Below are positions 8,781-19,089 of a stretch of 64,000 bases of DNA, piece after piece. Under the pieces are notes generated by a model, which worked only from the letters and a program-made list of their open reading frames with translations, made no database searches and was not told the origin of the DNA. The number at the start of each line of letters is the position of its first letter. The stretch's first letter is position 1. A program made the position numbers and the translations under genes. The stretch comes from an uncultured Opitutaceae bacterium (GTDB lineage: Bacteria > Verrucomicrobiota > Verrucomicrobiia > Opitutales > Opitutaceae): the NCBI GenBank assembly GCA_903890485.1, contig CAITBM010000026.1, forward strand, positions 62,001 to 126,000, read 5' to 3'.

Positions 8781-9416
8781 ATGAACGCCAGCAAAGCCCT
8801 CGAGAAGACGCTCGTCGCGTCGCCCGAGCGCAAGCTCGAGGCTGATGCCGACCTGGACATTGTCCGGAAGGTGCAAGGCGGGGATGTGGCTGCGTTCGAC
8901 AAGCTGATCAACAAGTACCGGGAGAGGGTCCTGGGGATCATCTACAACATGACCTCCAACCGGGAGGATGCAGCCGACCTAGCCCAGGACGCCTTCATCA
9001 AGGCATTCCAGTCGATCAACCGATTCCAGGGGCAGTCCTCGTTCTTCACCTGGTTGTACCGGATCGCGGTCAATTCGACGGTGACCCACCTGAGGAAGAA
9101 CCGCCTCCGGTCATTCTTCAGCCTGGAGGCCGTCCGGGAGGATGACCCGGTGTCCAAGGAGCTCGTGGACGCCCTGACCGACAAGACCGGGGTGGGGCGA
9201 GATGCCTTCGTCCGTGAACTTCAGGAAAAATTGAACGATGCGATGCAAAAACTGTCTATCAAGCATCGCACCGTGGTGACTTTATTTGAAATTGACGGAC
9301 TCAGCCATCAAGAGATCGCTGATGTAATGGATTGTTCGGTCGGAACGGTGCGGTCCCGGCTCCATTATGCAAAACAGTTGCTAAAAGCCGAGCTCCAACC
9401 CTATTTGTCAAAATGA
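8781..9416 (+). CDS. ECF-type RNA polymerase sigma factor (sigma-70 family)
   Basis: This 211-residue sigma factor has region 2 (DLAQDAFIKAFQSINRF, FFTWLYRIAVN) and region 4 (LSIKHRTVVTLFEIDGLSHQ, then VGTVRSRLHYAKQLL), the two domains of RpoE-like ECF sigmas that direct RNA polymerase to special promoters. The ATG at 8781 is used; an open extension to 8712 has no family similarity. Its TGA stop overlaps the ATG of the next gene (ATGA, 9413-9416), so the following membrane protein is translationally coupled and is the likely anti-sigma factor. Regulon and signal are unknown. Confidence 0.9.
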   Translation: MNASKALEKTLVASPERKLEADADLDIVRKVQGGDVAAFDKLINKYRERVLGIIYNMTSNREDAADLAQDAFIKAFQSINRFQGQSSFFTWLYRIAVNSTVTHLRKNRLRSFFSLEAVREDDPVSKELVDALTDKTGVGRDAFVRELQEKLNDAMQKLSIKHRTVVTLFEIDGLSHQEIADVMDCSVGTVRSRLHYAKQLLKAELQPYLSK

Positions 9417-10237
9417 AGCAGAATTCAGAACGGAAAATCACGGTTGAGGACCTTTTGCGCCTGAAAAGGGCGGAGCGTCCAAAGGCCGAGTTCTGGGCCA
9501 CGTTTGAGGCCGAGATCCGTTCCAAGCAGCTTTCGGCGATCGTGAACAAGCGTCCCTGGTGGCACGGCCTATCGCAGGCTGCCGCCGTGGTGAGCCGCTA
9601 CCAGATGCCGTTTGGCGCCGCTGCCGCACTGGCGGTCACCTGGGCGGGGGTCCACTACTATTCCCCTCCTTCGGTCTCCGCCGTGCATAGCGTGGCCGTC
9701 ACCCCTCGGGCCGCCGCTTCCGCTCCGACCGCGGCCCTTGCCGCCACCCCCTCTGCTCCCGTTGCCCTGAGCACCGCCAGGTCCGGCGAAGTGACCCGGG
9801 TCGCCGCCCGTGAGGACCTGCCAGCGCGGGATGCCGTGGTCCTGGCCACCGCCTCCCACATCACGAAGGCCCCGGTGGAGGCGACCTTGGACGGCTTGAG
9901 CAAGTCGCCCTTTGCCGAGGGAATTTCCGTCTCCCTTGCCGATTACCGTGAGCCCCAGGCCGAGGTTGCGCGCCGCTCGGTGTTTGGCTCCGACCGCGAT
10001 TTTGAGTCCGCCCTTGCCCCCGCCCGGCAGGCGCCGTCCGACCCCCTTGCCCGCATGGATCCCGCCCAGGAGCGCCGCTCGCGCCTGCTGGCCCCCGCAC
10101 TTCCCGCCTACTCCCCGGCTTCCCAGCGTGCGCTCGCAAGCGACTGGATGAGGGCCAAGGCCTCTTCCGACGAGCGGATGTACGAGTCGATGGACCGCAG
10201 CTCCAGCGACCGGATGCTGGTCGGCTTCAGGTTCTAG
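9413..10237 (+). CDS. Putative membrane-anchored regulator/anti-sigma protein
   Basis: This 274-residue protein starts in the ATGA overlap with the sigma gene. It has a charged N-terminal cytoplasmic part (about 1-60, with [15 protein letters not shown]), one weak hydrophobic segment near residues 65-85 ([16 protein letters not shown]), then a long Ala/Pro/Ser-rich, presumably periplasmic, tail. No HxxxCxxC zinc anti-sigma motif is present, so the anti-sigma role rests on gene order and topology only. Its TAG stop interlocks with the fumarase stop on the other strand in a shared CTAG at 10234-10237. Confidence 0.55.
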   Translation: MKQNSERKITVEDLLRLKRAERPKAEFWATFEAEIRSKQLSAIVNKRPWWHGLSQAAAVVSRYQMPFGAAAALAVTWAGVHYYSPPSVSAVHSVAVTPRAAASAPTAALAATPSAPVALSTARSGEVTRVAAREDLPARDAVVLATASHITKAPVEATLDGLSKSPFAEGISVSLADYREPQAEVARRSVFGSDRDFESALAPARQAPSDPLARMDPAQERRSRLLAPALPAYSPASQRALASDWMRAKASSDERMYESMDRSSSDRMLVGFRF

Positions 10238-11889
10238 AGGCCTTTTGGGGCCGAGTGGGGCAGGCATGCCCCGCATCCGTTGGCGAAGAAGTCATTGCCC
10301 TTGTCGTCGACAAGGATGAACGCGGGGAAGTCCCTGACCTCGATCTTCCATATGGCCTCCATCCCGAGCTCGGGATACTCGAGGACCTCGACCTTGGTGA
10401 TGTTTTCCTTGGCGAGGATCGCGGCCGGCCCGCCCACGCTGCCGAGGTAGAAGCCCCCGTGCTTCTTGCACGAGGCGGTCACCTGGGCGCTGCGGTTTCC
10501 CTTTGCGAGCATGACCATGGAGCCGCCGAGCTCCTGGAACTGGTCCACATAGCTGTCCATCCGGCCCGCCGTTGTGGGGCCGAATGAGCCGGAGGCATAG
10601 CCCACCGGAGTCTTTGCCGGTCCGGCGTAGTAGACGGGATAGCGCTTGAAGTAGTCGGGAAGGCCCTTGCCCGCGTCCACGCGCTCCTTGAGTTTCGCAT
10701 GGGCGCTGTCGCGCGCGACGACGAGGGTGCCGGTGAGCGAGACCCGGGTTGTGACCGGATACTTGGAGAGCTCGGCGCGGATCTCCTCCATCGGCCGCGA
10801 GAGGTCGATTCTCACGGCGGCCGTGTCCTTGAGGGTGCGCAGCGCCTCCGGAATGAAACGGCCGGGTTTCGGGTCGAGCTTCTCCAGAAAGATGCCGTCG
10901 CGGGTGATCTTTCCCTTGATGTTTCGGTCGGCGGAGCACGACACCCCCATGCCGACCGGGCAGCTCGCTCCGTGGCGCGGCAGGCGGATGACCCGCGCGT
11001 CGAGCGCGAAGTACTTGCCGCCGAACTGCGCGCCGATCCCCGTGCTCCGGGCGATCTCCATCACCTTGGCCTCCCATTCCAGGTCGCGGAAAGCCCGGCC
11101 CTGCTCGTTGCCGGAGGTCGGCAGCGAGTCCAAGTAGCGCGACGAGGCGAGCTTGAGCGTCTTCATGCAGGCCTCGGCGCTTGTGCCCCCGACCACGAAC
11201 ACGAGGTGGTAGGGCGGGCACCCGGCGGTTCCGAGGAGCGGGAGCTTTTCCGTCACGAACTTGGTGAATCCCTTCGGGTTGAGCAGCGCCTTGGTCTCCG
11301 AGAAATAGAGCATCTTGTTGGCCGAGCCGCCCCCCTTCGCCACGAAGAGGAAGTCATAGGATGAGCCCGGTGTGGCGTTCAGGTCGATCTGGGCCGGCAG
11401 GTTGGTCTCGGTGTTCACCTCGTTCCACATGTCGAGCGGGGCGACCTGGGAATAGCGCAGGTTCTCCTTGGTGAAGCACTCATAGATGCCCCGGCTGAGC
11501 CACTCGGCGTCATTGGCCCCGGTCCAGACGCCCTCGCCCTTCTTGGCGAAGACGGCCGCGGTCCCGGTGTCCTGGCACATGGGGAGTATCCCCTCGGCGG
11601 CGACCTCGGCGTTTTTGAGAAGGGTGAGCGCCACATAGCGGTCGTTCTCCGAGGCCTCCGGGTCGTCTAGAATGGCGGCAACCTGTTTCAAGTGGCTGGT
11701 GCGCAGCATGAAGGCACTGTCGTGGAACGCGTTCTGCGCGAGGAAGGAAAGCGCCCCCGGATCGACCTTCAGGACCTCGCGGCCCTCGAACTGCGCCACG
11801 GAAACTCCCTCCTTGGAAAGGAGGCGGTAGTCCGTGGAATCCCCGGTGAGGGGCATGGGGTCCTGGTAGGCGAAGGGCGGTGTGGCCAT
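10234..11889 (-). CDS. fumA: Fumarate hydratase, class I (iron-sulfur, FumA type)
   Basis: This 551-residue enzyme interconverts fumarate and L-malate in the TCA cycle using a [4Fe-4S] cluster. The length matches E. coli FumA (about 548). The family landmark MCQDTGT places a cluster cysteine at residue 105, and later conserved stretches include [24 protein letters not shown] and a C-terminal FFANGCGAC. It is read on the minus strand 66 bases downstream of the oxidoreductase gene and converges on the sigma/regulator pair with a 4-base stop overlap. Confidence is high for the class I family; fumA versus fumB cannot be told apart. Confidence 0.93.
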   Translation of the reverse strand: MATPPFAYQDPMPLTGDSTDYRLLSKEGVSVAQFEGREVLKVDPGALSFLAQNAFHDSAFMLRTSHLKQVAAILDDPEASENDRYVALTLLKNAEVAAEGILPMCQDTGTAAVFAKKGEGVWTGANDAEWLSRGIYECFTKENLRYSQVAPLDMWNEVNTETNLPAQIDLNATPGSSYDFLFVAKGGGSANKMLYFSETKALLNPKGFTKFVTEKLPLLGTAGCPPYHLVFVVGGTSAEACMKTLKLASSRYLDSLPTSGNEQGRAFRDLEWEAKVMEIARSTGIGAQFGGKYFALDARVIRLPRHGASCPVGMGVSCSADRNIKGKITRDGIFLEKLDPKPGRFIPEALRTLKDTAAVRIDLSRPMEEIRAELSKYPVTTRVSLTGTLVVARDSAHAKLKERVDAGKGLPDYFKRYPVYYAGPAKTPVGYASGSFGPTTAGRMDSYVDQFQELGGSMVMLAKGNRSAQVTASCKKHGGFYLGSVGGPAAILAKENITKVEVLEYPELGMEAIWKIEVRDFPAFILVDDKGNDFFANGCGACLPHSAPKGL

Positions 11890-11955
11890 GCCCCAATGTT
11901 GACCAACTCGGGGCCCGTGTAAAGTTGCCGGGAGCCGGCCCCCGAGAGCTATTAG

Positions 11956-13206
11956 CTACCTTGCGGAGGCCATCGCGCTGGCGACATTGTGGAGGCGCGG
12001 CAGGTCCGAAGGCGTCACCACCTCGCCATTCTCGCGGCGCCACCCCGCGTAGCTTGGCCAGATTCCCCGGCTCAGGAAATTGTCCACGATCTTGGCCATG
12101 CCGGTCACGCTCAGGTAGTCCTTCTGCTCCTTCTCGTCGCGCAGCGACGAGACAATGTCGGCGGGTATCGGATGGATCCGGCCGCTCGAGATGTGGGCCA
12201 GGTCGTTGAGCACCACCAGCGGGCGCGAGTCCTCGAGAGTCGTCGCGGGCCGGGCGATCTCCCTTCGCAGGTAGCGGACATATTCGAGGTGGTTCTCCTC
12301 CAGGGCGTCGAAGGGGCAGCTGGAGATCCGCTCGCTCCTGCCGTCCTTCCAGGACACCTCGATCTGCCCGCCCACCGAGTACCTCAGGATGGCCTTCTCG
12401 CAGATCACGGTCTCCGAGCTCGTGCTGGCGCCCGCGCAGGCCAGGGAAAGGGCGAATCGGAGCGTGCAGCCGGTGGCCAGGTCGGCCTCGACGAAGAACG
12501 TGTCGGCGCCCTCGATGGCATGGGCCCGGTAGAGCTCCGCCCGGACCGCCGCGATCTGGGCCCACTGGTAGAGGCCCCCGGTGCCGGTCCAGAAGAGCAT
12601 GTTGTGGACGAAATGCCCCATCGTGTTCCCGAAGCAGGAGTCGAGGATCACCTTGCCGTCGATGATGAGCCGCCCGGACCATCCATTGCGCGCGAAATAC
12701 CCCGAGGGCCGTGGCCAGAGCGCGGCCAGGGTGCCGCCCCGGATGGCGCCGAACTCCCCGGAGAGGAGCCGCTCCTTGAGTGCCAGGCGGCTCTTCTCCA
12801 CGATGAAGTTGAAGCCAACCAGGGAGGAGCATTTCGCGCGCCGGTCGGCCACGATCATCCGCTCGAGTTCCTGGAAGTCCAGGGTGGGGGGCTTCTCGAG
12901 GTAGGCGGGCAGGCCGTAGGAGGTGGCCGCCTCGTGCATCTCGGCGTGGAGACCGATCGGGGTGGGGACCGCCACGTAGTCCAGGTCCCCGTGGCACTCG
13001 GCAAGCATGGAGCGGTAGGAGTCGAACACCTTAACCCCGCGCTGCGCGAAGCGCCAGGAGAGCTGCTCGCTGGTGAAGGCGACCGGATTCGGGTCGCAGG
13101 CGCAGGCCAGCTTCACCACGCCCCGTTCCTCGAGCCGGGCAATGGTGTTGTGGTGGGAACCGGCGAACCCCCCCATTCCGATGATGCCGACTCGGACCGG
13201 TTGCAT
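11956..13206 (-). CDS. Gfo/Idh/MocA family NAD(P)-dependent oxidoreductase
   Basis: A 416-residue two-domain dehydrogenase. The N-terminal Rossmann fold carries VGIIGMGGFAGSHH (dinucleotide loop, residues about 5-18), and the family EKPPT motif (variant of EKP) marks the nicotinamide site near residue 116. The remainder matches the alpha/beta substrate domain of sugar and inositol dehydrogenases. Substrate is unknown. The ATG overlaps the stop of kdsD by one base (TAATG at 13204-13208), so the two form an operon; a link to sugar-phosphate or cell-envelope sugar metabolism is possible but not shown. Confidence 0.85.
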   Translation of the reverse strand: MQPVRVGIIGMGGFAGSHHNTIARLEERGVVKLACACDPNPVAFTSEQLSWRFAQRGVKVFDSYRSMLAECHGDLDYVAVPTPIGLHAEMHEAATSYGLPAYLEKPPTLDFQELERMIVADRRAKCSSLVGFNFIVEKSRLALKERLLSGEFGAIRGGTLAALWPRPSGYFARNGWSGRLIIDGKVILDSCFGNTMGHFVHNMLFWTGTGGLYQWAQIAAVRAELYRAHAIEGADTFFVEADLATGCTLRFALSLACAGASTSSETVICEKAILRYSVGGQIEVSWKDGRSERISSCPFDALEENHLEYVRYLRREIARPATTLEDSRPLVVLNDLAHISSGRIHPIPADIVSSLRDEKEQKDYLSVTGMAKIVDNFLSRGIWPSYAGWRRENGEVVTPSDLPRLHNVASAMASAR

Positions 13207-14195
13207 TACACGATCTTGAACTTGGGCAGGTCCTGGCCGTCGATCAGGCCCACGGGGCGGCCCGACGAGTCGACCACGATGAGATCGTCGATCTTGTGAA
13301 GCTCGAAGAGCCTGAGCGCGTCGACCCCGAGTGCATCGTCCCGGATGACCTTGGGCGAGCGGGTCATGAACTGCGACACGGGCCTCTCGAGGAACCCGGG
13401 CCCGGAGAGGGCCGACCTCCTGAAATCGCCGTCGGTGAGGATGCCCGAAAGCTTGCCGTTCTTGGTGCCGACCAGCGCGATGCTCCCGCTCTTGGCCTTG
13501 GTCATGGCAAGGATGGCCTCCTGGACGCTCACCGTGTCACGGGCCACGGGAAGCCGGTTCCCGCTGCGCATGATGTCGCGCACCCTCAACAGGAGCACCC
13601 GCCCGAGGTTGCCCGCGGGATGGTACTTTGCGAAGTCGTCCCTTGTCAGGCCCCGGGATTCCAGGAGCACCATGGCGAGCGCGTCGCCCAGGGCCAGGGC
13701 CGCGGTCGTGCTCGAGGTGGGGGCAAGCTTGAGCGGGCAGGCCTCCCGCTTGACCCGGTAGAGCAGGAGGTTGTCGGAATCGCGCGCCAGGTCGCTCTTC
13801 GGGTTGCCGGTGAAAGCCACGATCCGGAGCCCGAACCGCTTGAGCATGGGCAAAAGCCTCAGGATCTCGTCGGACTGCCCGCTGTTGCTGAGCAGGATGG
13901 CCAGGTCGCCCTCGTAGCACAGGCCCAGGTCGCCATGGAGGGCCTGGGTGGGGTCCAGGAAGCAGGAGGAGATGCCGGTGCTGTTGAACGTGGCCGCTAT
14001 CTTGCAGGCGATGTGGGCCGACTTGCCCACGCCGCTAAAGACCAGCTTTCCCCCGGCAGCCACCGTCGCCTCGACGGCCCGGACCGTGTCCACGAATTCC
14101 CGGCCAAGGGACCGGGAGGTTGCGTCCAGGGCCTCCCGCTCGATGCGGATGCACCGGCGTGCCCTCTCCAGGGCGGTTTTTGACGCTATGCCCAT
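13206..14195 (-). CDS. kdsD: D-arabinose-5-phosphate isomerase, KpsF/GutQ family
   Basis: A 329-residue enzyme that converts ribulose 5-phosphate to arabinose 5-phosphate, the first step toward Kdo of lipopolysaccharide. It has the SIS domain with FSGVGKSAHIA (sugar-phosphate site) and QALHGDLG, the SNSGQSDE loop, and two C-terminal CBS domains (from about residues 205 and 275, with GILTDGDFRR and PVGLIDGQDL). Length and layout match KdsD/KpsF. It heads a two-gene operon with the oxidoreductase and is divergent from the LysM lipoprotein gene. Kdo synthesis implies a Gram-negative outer membrane. Confidence 0.9.
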   Translation of the reverse strand: MGIASKTALERARRCIRIEREALDATSRSLGREFVDTVRAVEATVAAGGKLVFSGVGKSAHIACKIAATFNSTGISSCFLDPTQALHGDLGLCYEGDLAILLSNSGQSDEILRLLPMLKRFGLRIVAFTGNPKSDLARDSDNLLLYRVKREACPLKLAPTSSTTAALALGDALAMVLLESRGLTRDDFAKYHPAGNLGRVLLLRVRDIMRSGNRLPVARDTVSVQEAILAMTKAKSGSIALVGTKNGKLSGILTDGDFRRSALSGPGFLERPVSQFMTRSPKVIRDDALGVDALRLFELHKIDDLIVVDSSGRPVGLIDGQDLPKFKIV

Positions 14196-14295
14196 CGACG
14201 CGTGTTGTTGTCAGCCGTCATTTAGGTTTGTATCGTAGGGAGAGTCGGGAAAATTTATCCGCCCTTCCCGTCCATTCAATCCCTTTCGCTGCCAG

Positions 14296-15150
14296 ATGCA
14301 CACTCGTTCCCTCTTTTTCGGCTCGGCCGCGCTCCTGGCGCTGGCCCTGGCCTCGGGCTGCGGGGGCGACAGCGCCTCGCTTTCCTCGGAGATGGACGAC
14401 TCCAATTACCGCGACGGCCAGCAGATGGAGCGCCAGGGCCGGTGGGACGAGGCCCTGTCGGCGTACCTGAAGGTGATCGACCGCCGCGGGGACGCCGCTC
14501 CCGAGTCTAACCTGGACGCGGGGCTCATCTACCTTAACCACATCAAGGACCCCATCTTTGCGATCTACCACTTCCGCAAGTACCTCGAGCTGGAGCCCAA
14601 CTCCAAGCAGGCCGTCTACGTCAGGGGCCTGATCGATGCCGCGAAGCGCGAGTTTGCCCGCGCGCTCCCGGGCCAGCCGCTCGAGAGCCAGACCGAGCAC
14701 ATGGGGGTCGAGGCGCAGCTCGAGCGCCTTCAGCGGGAAAACGACGAGCTGAAGGCCGAGAATGCGGCGCTCAGGGCCGGCGTCCCGGTCCCGACCGTTC
14801 ACTCGAGTGCGATCGACATCACGGCGATTCCGACCCCGCAGAGCGTCTCAGAGCCCACGGCGCCGGCCAAGGAGCAGGCCGACTCCCCCATATCGCTGGC
14901 GCCCACCGAGAGCTCGGACCGGCCCGCTCTTTCAGACGCGAGCACGGACCAGCCGACCCGACCTTCGAAGCCCGCCGCGGCCCCCTCCGGGAGGCACCAC
15001 ACGGTCTCCCGGGGCGACACGCTCTTTAGCCTGTCCCAGAAATACTACGGCAGCCGGACCCGCTGGCGCGACATCTACGCGGCGAACCGCGACCTCCTCC
15101 AAAGCGAGAAGACGCCGCTCAAGATAGGGATGGACCTGAAGATTCCCTAG
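14296..15150 (+). CDS. LysM lipoprotein with TPR-like and coiled-coil regions
   Basis: This 284-residue protein starts with a lipoprotein signal: a hydrophobic stretch and the lipobox ASGC with the acylated Cys at residue 22. Residues about 35-115 form TPR-like helices ([36 protein letters not shown]), about 135-160 a short coiled coil ([18 protein letters not shown]), then a Pro/Ser/Thr-rich linker and a C-terminal LysM domain ([17 protein letters not shown]) that should bind peptidoglycan. It probably sits in the periplasm or outer membrane and touches the cell wall. Its TAG stop interlocks with the convergent aminotransferase stop in CTAG at 15147-15150. Confidence 0.82.
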   Translation: MHTRSLFFGSAALLALALASGCGGDSASLSSEMDDSNYRDGQQMERQGRWDEALSAYLKVIDRRGDAAPESNLDAGLIYLNHIKDPIFAIYHFRKYLELEPNSKQAVYVRGLIDAAKREFARALPGQPLESQTEHMGVEAQLERLQRENDELKAENAALRAGVPVPTVHSSAIDITAIPTPQSVSEPTAPAKEQADSPISLAPTESSDRPALSDASTDQPTRPSKPAAAPSGRHHTVSRGDTLFSLSQKYYGSRTRWRDIYAANRDLLQSEKTPLKIGMDLKIP

Positions 15151-16487
15151 GCCGCGGCCAGCGCCCTGTCCAGGACGGCGAGCATGAAGTCCGCATCGGA
15201 CTTCGAGAAGATCATCGGCGGCTTTATCCTGAGGGTGTTGCCCCAGAGTCCTCCCTTGCCGATCAGGAGGCCCATGTCCTTGCAGGCCTCGAATACGGCC
15301 AGGCATTCCTCCTTCGCGGGCTCCTTCGTCTTCCTGTCCTTCACCAGCTCGATCCCCAGCATGAGCCCGAGGCCGCGCACGTCGCCGATCAGCGAGTGCT
15401 TCTTCTCCAGCTTCCTGAAGCCCGCCTTCAGGTAATTCCCGATCTTCAGCGAGTTGGCCTGGAGGCCCTCGCCGTCGATCACCTGCAGTACGGCGCGGGC
15501 CTGGGCGCAGGCCACGGGGTTTCCCCCAAAGGTGTTGAAGTGGATGCGCGAGGCGAGCGCCTGGGCGATCTTGGGGGTGGTGACCACCGCTCCCAGGGCG
15601 CAGCCGTTGCCGATACCCTTGGCCATCGTCACGATGTCGGGCACCACGCCCTGCGTCTCAAACCCCCAGAAATGGGTGCCGGTGCGCCCGAACCCCGTCT
15701 GGACCTCGTCGGCGATGCACAGACCGCCGGCGGCGCGCACATGGGCGTAGGCGTGCTTCAGGTAGCCGTCGGGAAACACGACCGTCCCGCCGACGCCCTG
15801 GATCGACTCGGCGATGAAGCCGGCGAGCCGGCCGGAGCTGCCGAACTGGATCAGGTTCTTCACGTCGTCGGCGTACTTCCTGCCGGCATCCGGATCCTTG
15901 GCGCCGTAGGGGCCGCGGTAGAGGTCGGGAAGCACCGAGTGCTGGACTCCGAAGCCGTGGGGCACGTTGAACTTCCAGGTGCTGTGCGAGGTGAGCCCCA
16001 TCGTCGCCTGACTCCCGCCGTGGTAGCCGTTTCGCAGCGCGATGAAGTCGAAGCACCCGGTGTAGGAACGCGACATCAGGAGCGCCAGGTCGTTCGCCTC
16101 CGAGCCGGAGTTCACCAGGTACACGACCTTCAGGTCCCCCGGCATCTTCGAGGCGAGATCCCTGGCGTAGAGCGCGATGTTCGGGTTGAGGTAGATCGTG
16201 GTCGTGTGCTGGAGGGTCTCGTTCTGCTTGTTCGCGGCCGCCACGATGTCGGGGTGGCAGTGCCCGCAGCTCACCGTCACGATGCCCCCGATCCCGTCGA
16301 GGTACCTCCGGCCTTTCTCGTCGAAGAGCCACTGGGCCTTGCCCTCCACGATCATGACCGGCTTCTTGTAGTAGTGGAAGATGGCCGGGCTCAGGAACTC
16401 CTTGCGCAGGGCCAGGACCTCTTCGGCTGAAGGGCCGTTGTAGGGCTGCGGGACGTGGCCGCACGGGGGCAGGGGAATCGGTTTCAT
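15147..16487 (-). CDS. Class III aminotransferase, AGXT2-like (probable beta-alanine transaminase)
   Basis: A 446-residue PLP enzyme. It shows the NSGSEAND phosphate-binding motif, the RNGYHGGS loop, the [11 protein letters not shown] motif with the PLP-contacting Asp, and MAKGIGNG with the Schiff-base Lys. Overall it resembles mammalian AGXT2 and its plant relatives, which transaminate beta-alanine or glyoxylate. Placed 3 bases after an NCS1 permease and near the rest of a pyrimidine-degradation set, it most likely turns beta-alanine into malonate semialdehyde, the step before the MmsA-type dehydrogenase encoded at 23.4 kb. Family is secure; the substrate is inferred from context. Confidence 0.87.
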   Translation of the reverse strand: MKPIPLPPCGHVPQPYNGPSAEEVLALRKEFLSPAIFHYYKKPVMIVEGKAQWLFDEKGRRYLDGIGGIVTVSCGHCHPDIVAAANKQNETLQHTTTIYLNPNIALYARDLASKMPGDLKVVYLVNSGSEANDLALLMSRSYTGCFDFIALRNGYHGGSQATMGLTSHSTWKFNVPHGFGVQHSVLPDLYRGPYGAKDPDAGRKYADDVKNLIQFGSSGRLAGFIAESIQGVGGTVVFPDGYLKHAYAHVRAAGGLCIADEVQTGFGRTGTHFWGFETQGVVPDIVTMAKGIGNGCALGAVVTTPKIAQALASRIHFNTFGGNPVACAQARAVLQVIDGEGLQANSLKIGNYLKAGFRKLEKKHSLIGDVRGLGLMLGIELVKDRKTKEPAKEECLAVFEACKDMGLLIGKGGLWGNTLRIKPPMIFSKSDADFMLAVLDRALAAA

Positions 16488-16490
16488 GGA

Positions 16491-17939
16491 TTAAAGGTTG
16501 GGCGCCAGCTTGCGCAAAACAAGGTACGCTACAAACGCTATCGCGAAGCCGGCGAACCAGGCGAAGCTGTAGATCTGGGAAAACAGGGGCGGGAGGTGGG
16601 CCGGGTCGATGACTCCGACCTGGGCGAGGAAGCCGGGGAGGTTCGGGAGCGCCGCGACAAGGAACGAAACGACGGCGACCAGGCTCCAGCCGCCCGTGTA
16701 GCGGTAGAGGCCGTTGGGATTATAAAGCGCGGCAACGTCGAGCTCCCGCTTCCTGTAGACGAAGTAGTCGGCGATCATGATGCCGCCCACCGGGCCCAGG
16801 AGCGCGCTGTAGGCCACGAGCCAGGTGAAGATGTAGCCGGTCGGGTCGGCGACCAGCTTCCACGGCATCATGACGACGCCGATGATGCCGGTTATCAGGC
16901 CCCCCAGCCGGAATGATATCCGCTTGGGCGCCACGTGGGCGAAGTCATTGGCCGGGGAGACCACGTTGGCGGCGATGTTCGTGGCCAGCGTGGCGACGCA
17001 CAGGGCGACCATGGCGACGATCAGGACAACCGGGTTCTTGAATTGGACGAGCACCTCAAGGGGATCCCAGATGGTGTGGCCAAAGATGACCACCGTCGCC
17101 GAGGTGACCGCGACGCCGATGAAGGAGTAAAAGGCCATCGCGGCGGGAAGCCCCAGGGCCTGGCCGACCACCTGGGCCCTCTGGGACACCGCGTAGCGGG
17201 AAAAATCAGGGATGTTCAGGGAGAGGGTGGCCCAGAATCCGATCATGCCGGTCAGGCCCGGGATGAAGAACGCCATGAACTGGCCGGCCTTGGGCTGGCC
17301 CGGGTCGAACGCCGAGGGCTGGGAGAGCATGGGCCCGAATCCGCCCGCCGCCCGGTAGGCCCAGACAAGGAACACGACCCCGAGCGTGATCAGGAGTGGG
17401 GCCTTGATCTGGAGGAGGAGCCGGATGGAGTCGATTCCCCTGTAGACCACTGCCATGTTCACGCACCAGAACGCCATGAAGCAGGCGAACTGGGACAGGC
17501 CGATCCCGAGGGGCCCCGTGCCCCCGCCCGCCATCTGCGGGAAGAAGATCCCGAGGATCTTGTGGATCGCCTCGCCCCCGATCCAGACTTGGATGCCGAA
17601 CCAGCCGCAGGCGACAAAGGCCCTCAAGAGCGCCGGGATGTTGGCGCCGACCGTGCCAAAGGACGCCCGGCACAGGACGGGGAACGGGATCCCGTAGCGG
17701 GTGCCCGCGTGCGCGTTGAGGAGGATCGGCACCAGGACGATGGCGTTTCCCAGAAAGATCGTGAGCACCGCCTGCCACCAGCTCATGCCTCCCCCGACCA
17801 GGGAGGAAGCGAGCATGTACGTCGGCACGCAGGCCGACATCGAGATCCAGAGGGCGGCAAAGCTGCCGGTCCGCCACGTCCGCCTCTCCAGGGGCACCGG
17901 GGCCAGGTCCTCGTTTCCTAGGGGGCCGTCCGTCACCAT
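16491..17939 (-). CDS. NCS1 family nucleobase/hydantoin permease
   Basis: A 482-residue membrane protein with about 12 hydrophobic segments. It carries NCS1 landmarks: N-terminal LWISMSACVPTYMLASSL, GIPFPVLCRASFGTVGANIPA, and NIPDFSRYA in the substrate region. Relatives (Mhp1, PucI, PydP) carry hydantoins, allantoin, uracil or dihydrouracil by cation symport in the inner membrane. Its ATG overlaps the stop of the ferritin/VIT1 gene by one base and the aminotransferase follows after 3 bases. Context points to uptake of uracil or its reduced products; selectivity cannot be read from sequence. Confidence 0.9.
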   Translation of the reverse strand: MVTDGPLGNEDLAPVPLERRTWRTGSFAALWISMSACVPTYMLASSLVGGGMSWWQAVLTIFLGNAIVLVPILLNAHAGTRYGIPFPVLCRASFGTVGANIPALLRAFVACGWFGIQVWIGGEAIHKILGIFFPQMAGGGTGPLGIGLSQFACFMAFWCVNMAVVYRGIDSIRLLLQIKAPLLITLGVVFLVWAYRAAGGFGPMLSQPSAFDPGQPKAGQFMAFFIPGLTGMIGFWATLSLNIPDFSRYAVSQRAQVVGQALGLPAAMAFYSFIGVAVTSATVVIFGHTIWDPLEVLVQFKNPVVLIVAMVALCVATLATNIAANVVSPANDFAHVAPKRISFRLGGLITGIIGVVMMPWKLVADPTGYIFTWLVAYSALLGPVGGIMIADYFVYRKRELDVAALYNPNGLYRYTGGWSLVAVVSFLVAALPNLPGFLAQVGVIDPAHLPPLFSQIYSFAWFAGFAIAFVAYLVLRKLAPNL

Positions 17940-18898
17940 TAGGATGAGCCGATCAGCATGCCGGCCATGAACACGAGGACACCGCCCACGATGACCTGGA
18001 AGGCTGCGGAAAGAAACGGCGTGTCCATGTAGTGGTGGCGGATCCAGGAGATGATGAAGAGTTCGGCGGCGACCACGACCATGGCCACGGTGAATGCCGC
18101 GTGGAAATCGGAGATCATGAAGGGCAGGGTGTGCCCGAGTCCCCCGGCCATCGTCATCAGGCCGCAGACAAAGCCGCGGATAAGCGGATGGCCCCGGCCG
18201 CTCAGGGCTCCGTCATCGGAGAGGGCCTCGGCGAACCCCATGCTGATCCCCGCGCCCACGGAGGAGGCGAGACCGACCAGGAATGCGTCGCGGCTGCTGT
18301 GGGTCGCGAATGCAGCAGCGAAGAGGGGGGCAAGCGTGGATACGGAGCCGTCCATCAGCCCCGCCAGCCCGGGCTGCACCACCTGCAGGACGAACATGCG
18401 GCGCTGGCTCTCGTCCTCGGCCGCCCGCTCGCCAGAGGCGACCTGCTCCTGGTCGAGCCTGAGTGCGATCGCGGAGTGTTCGGCCTCGGCGGACGCCAGG
18501 TCGCCCAAGAGCTTGCGGGCTCCTGCATCCTCGGTTCTCGCCGCGGCCACCTCGTAGAACCGGCGTGAGCCCAGCTCCATGACCCCGATCTGCCGGCGGA
18601 TCTGCGCCACGGTCAGGACCTTCATGGGCCAGATCGGGGCCTGCCTCAAAAGGCCCTTCACGTCCGAGCGCTGGATCTGGGGGATATGCTCGCCGAACCG
18701 GGCACGGTAGAGGTCTATCAGGCGCTGGCGGTGTCCGGATTCCTCCTGCTGCATGGTCAAGAGCGCCGATGCCGTCGAAGGAAAGCTGCCCCTGACCTTG
18801 TCGGCCATGTCGGCGTAGATGCGGCCGTCCTCCTCCTCCATAGAGATGGCGAGGGCCAGGATTTCCCGTTCCGATAAACTTGAAAACGCTGTTGCCAT
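17939..18898 (-). CDS. mbfA: Ferritin-like/VIT1 fusion protein (MbfA type)
   Basis: This 319-residue protein joins an N-terminal rubrerythrin-like four-helix domain to a C-terminal VIT1/CCC1 membrane domain. Iron-ligand Glu/His motifs are visible: [25 protein letters not shown] and AEAEHSA. The second half has several membrane segments starting at [19 protein letters not shown], the typical VIT1 entry. This architecture is that of MbfA, an inner-membrane iron (or Mn) exporter against metal and peroxide stress. The ATG at 18898 is chosen; the frame is open to 19090, but that part is Arg/Pro-rich and unlike the family. It is the first gene of a run with the NCS1 permease and aminotransferase, an odd partnership. 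Confidence 0.85.
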   Translation of the reverse strand: MATAFSSLSEREILALAISMEEEDGRIYADMADKVRGSFPSTASALLTMQQEESGHRQRLIDLYRARFGEHIPQIQRSDVKGLLRQAPIWPMKVLTVAQIRRQIGVMELGSRRFYEVAAARTEDAGARKLLGDLASAEAEHSAIALRLDQEQVASGERAAEDESQRRMFVLQVVQPGLAGLMDGSVSTLAPLFAAAFATHSSRDAFLVGLASSVGAGISMGFAEALSDDGALSGRGHPLIRGFVCGLMTMAGGLGHTLPFMISDFHAAFTVAMVVVAAELFIISWIRHHYMDTPFLSAAFQVIVGGVLVFMAGMLIGSS

Positions 18899-19089
18899 TG
18901 GCGCCGGACGCGGCCCGGAAAACCTAGGGGCCCGTTGGGGTGGCTGCCAGCAACAAATCGTTGGGGAGGGGTGCCTTGCGGGGCAAGAGGGACGGGCGCA
19001 CACCCGGCTCGTGCCCCCGGGGTGCCGCCTATCCTCTGAGGACCGCTTTTTAAGAATGCGCGGTGTAGAAAGATCCCGCGGCCCCCGCA

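Noticed and set aside
11510-12997. Long minus-strand frame across fumarase and oxidoreductase
   Set aside because: Frame-shifted shadow of the two real genes on the same strand.
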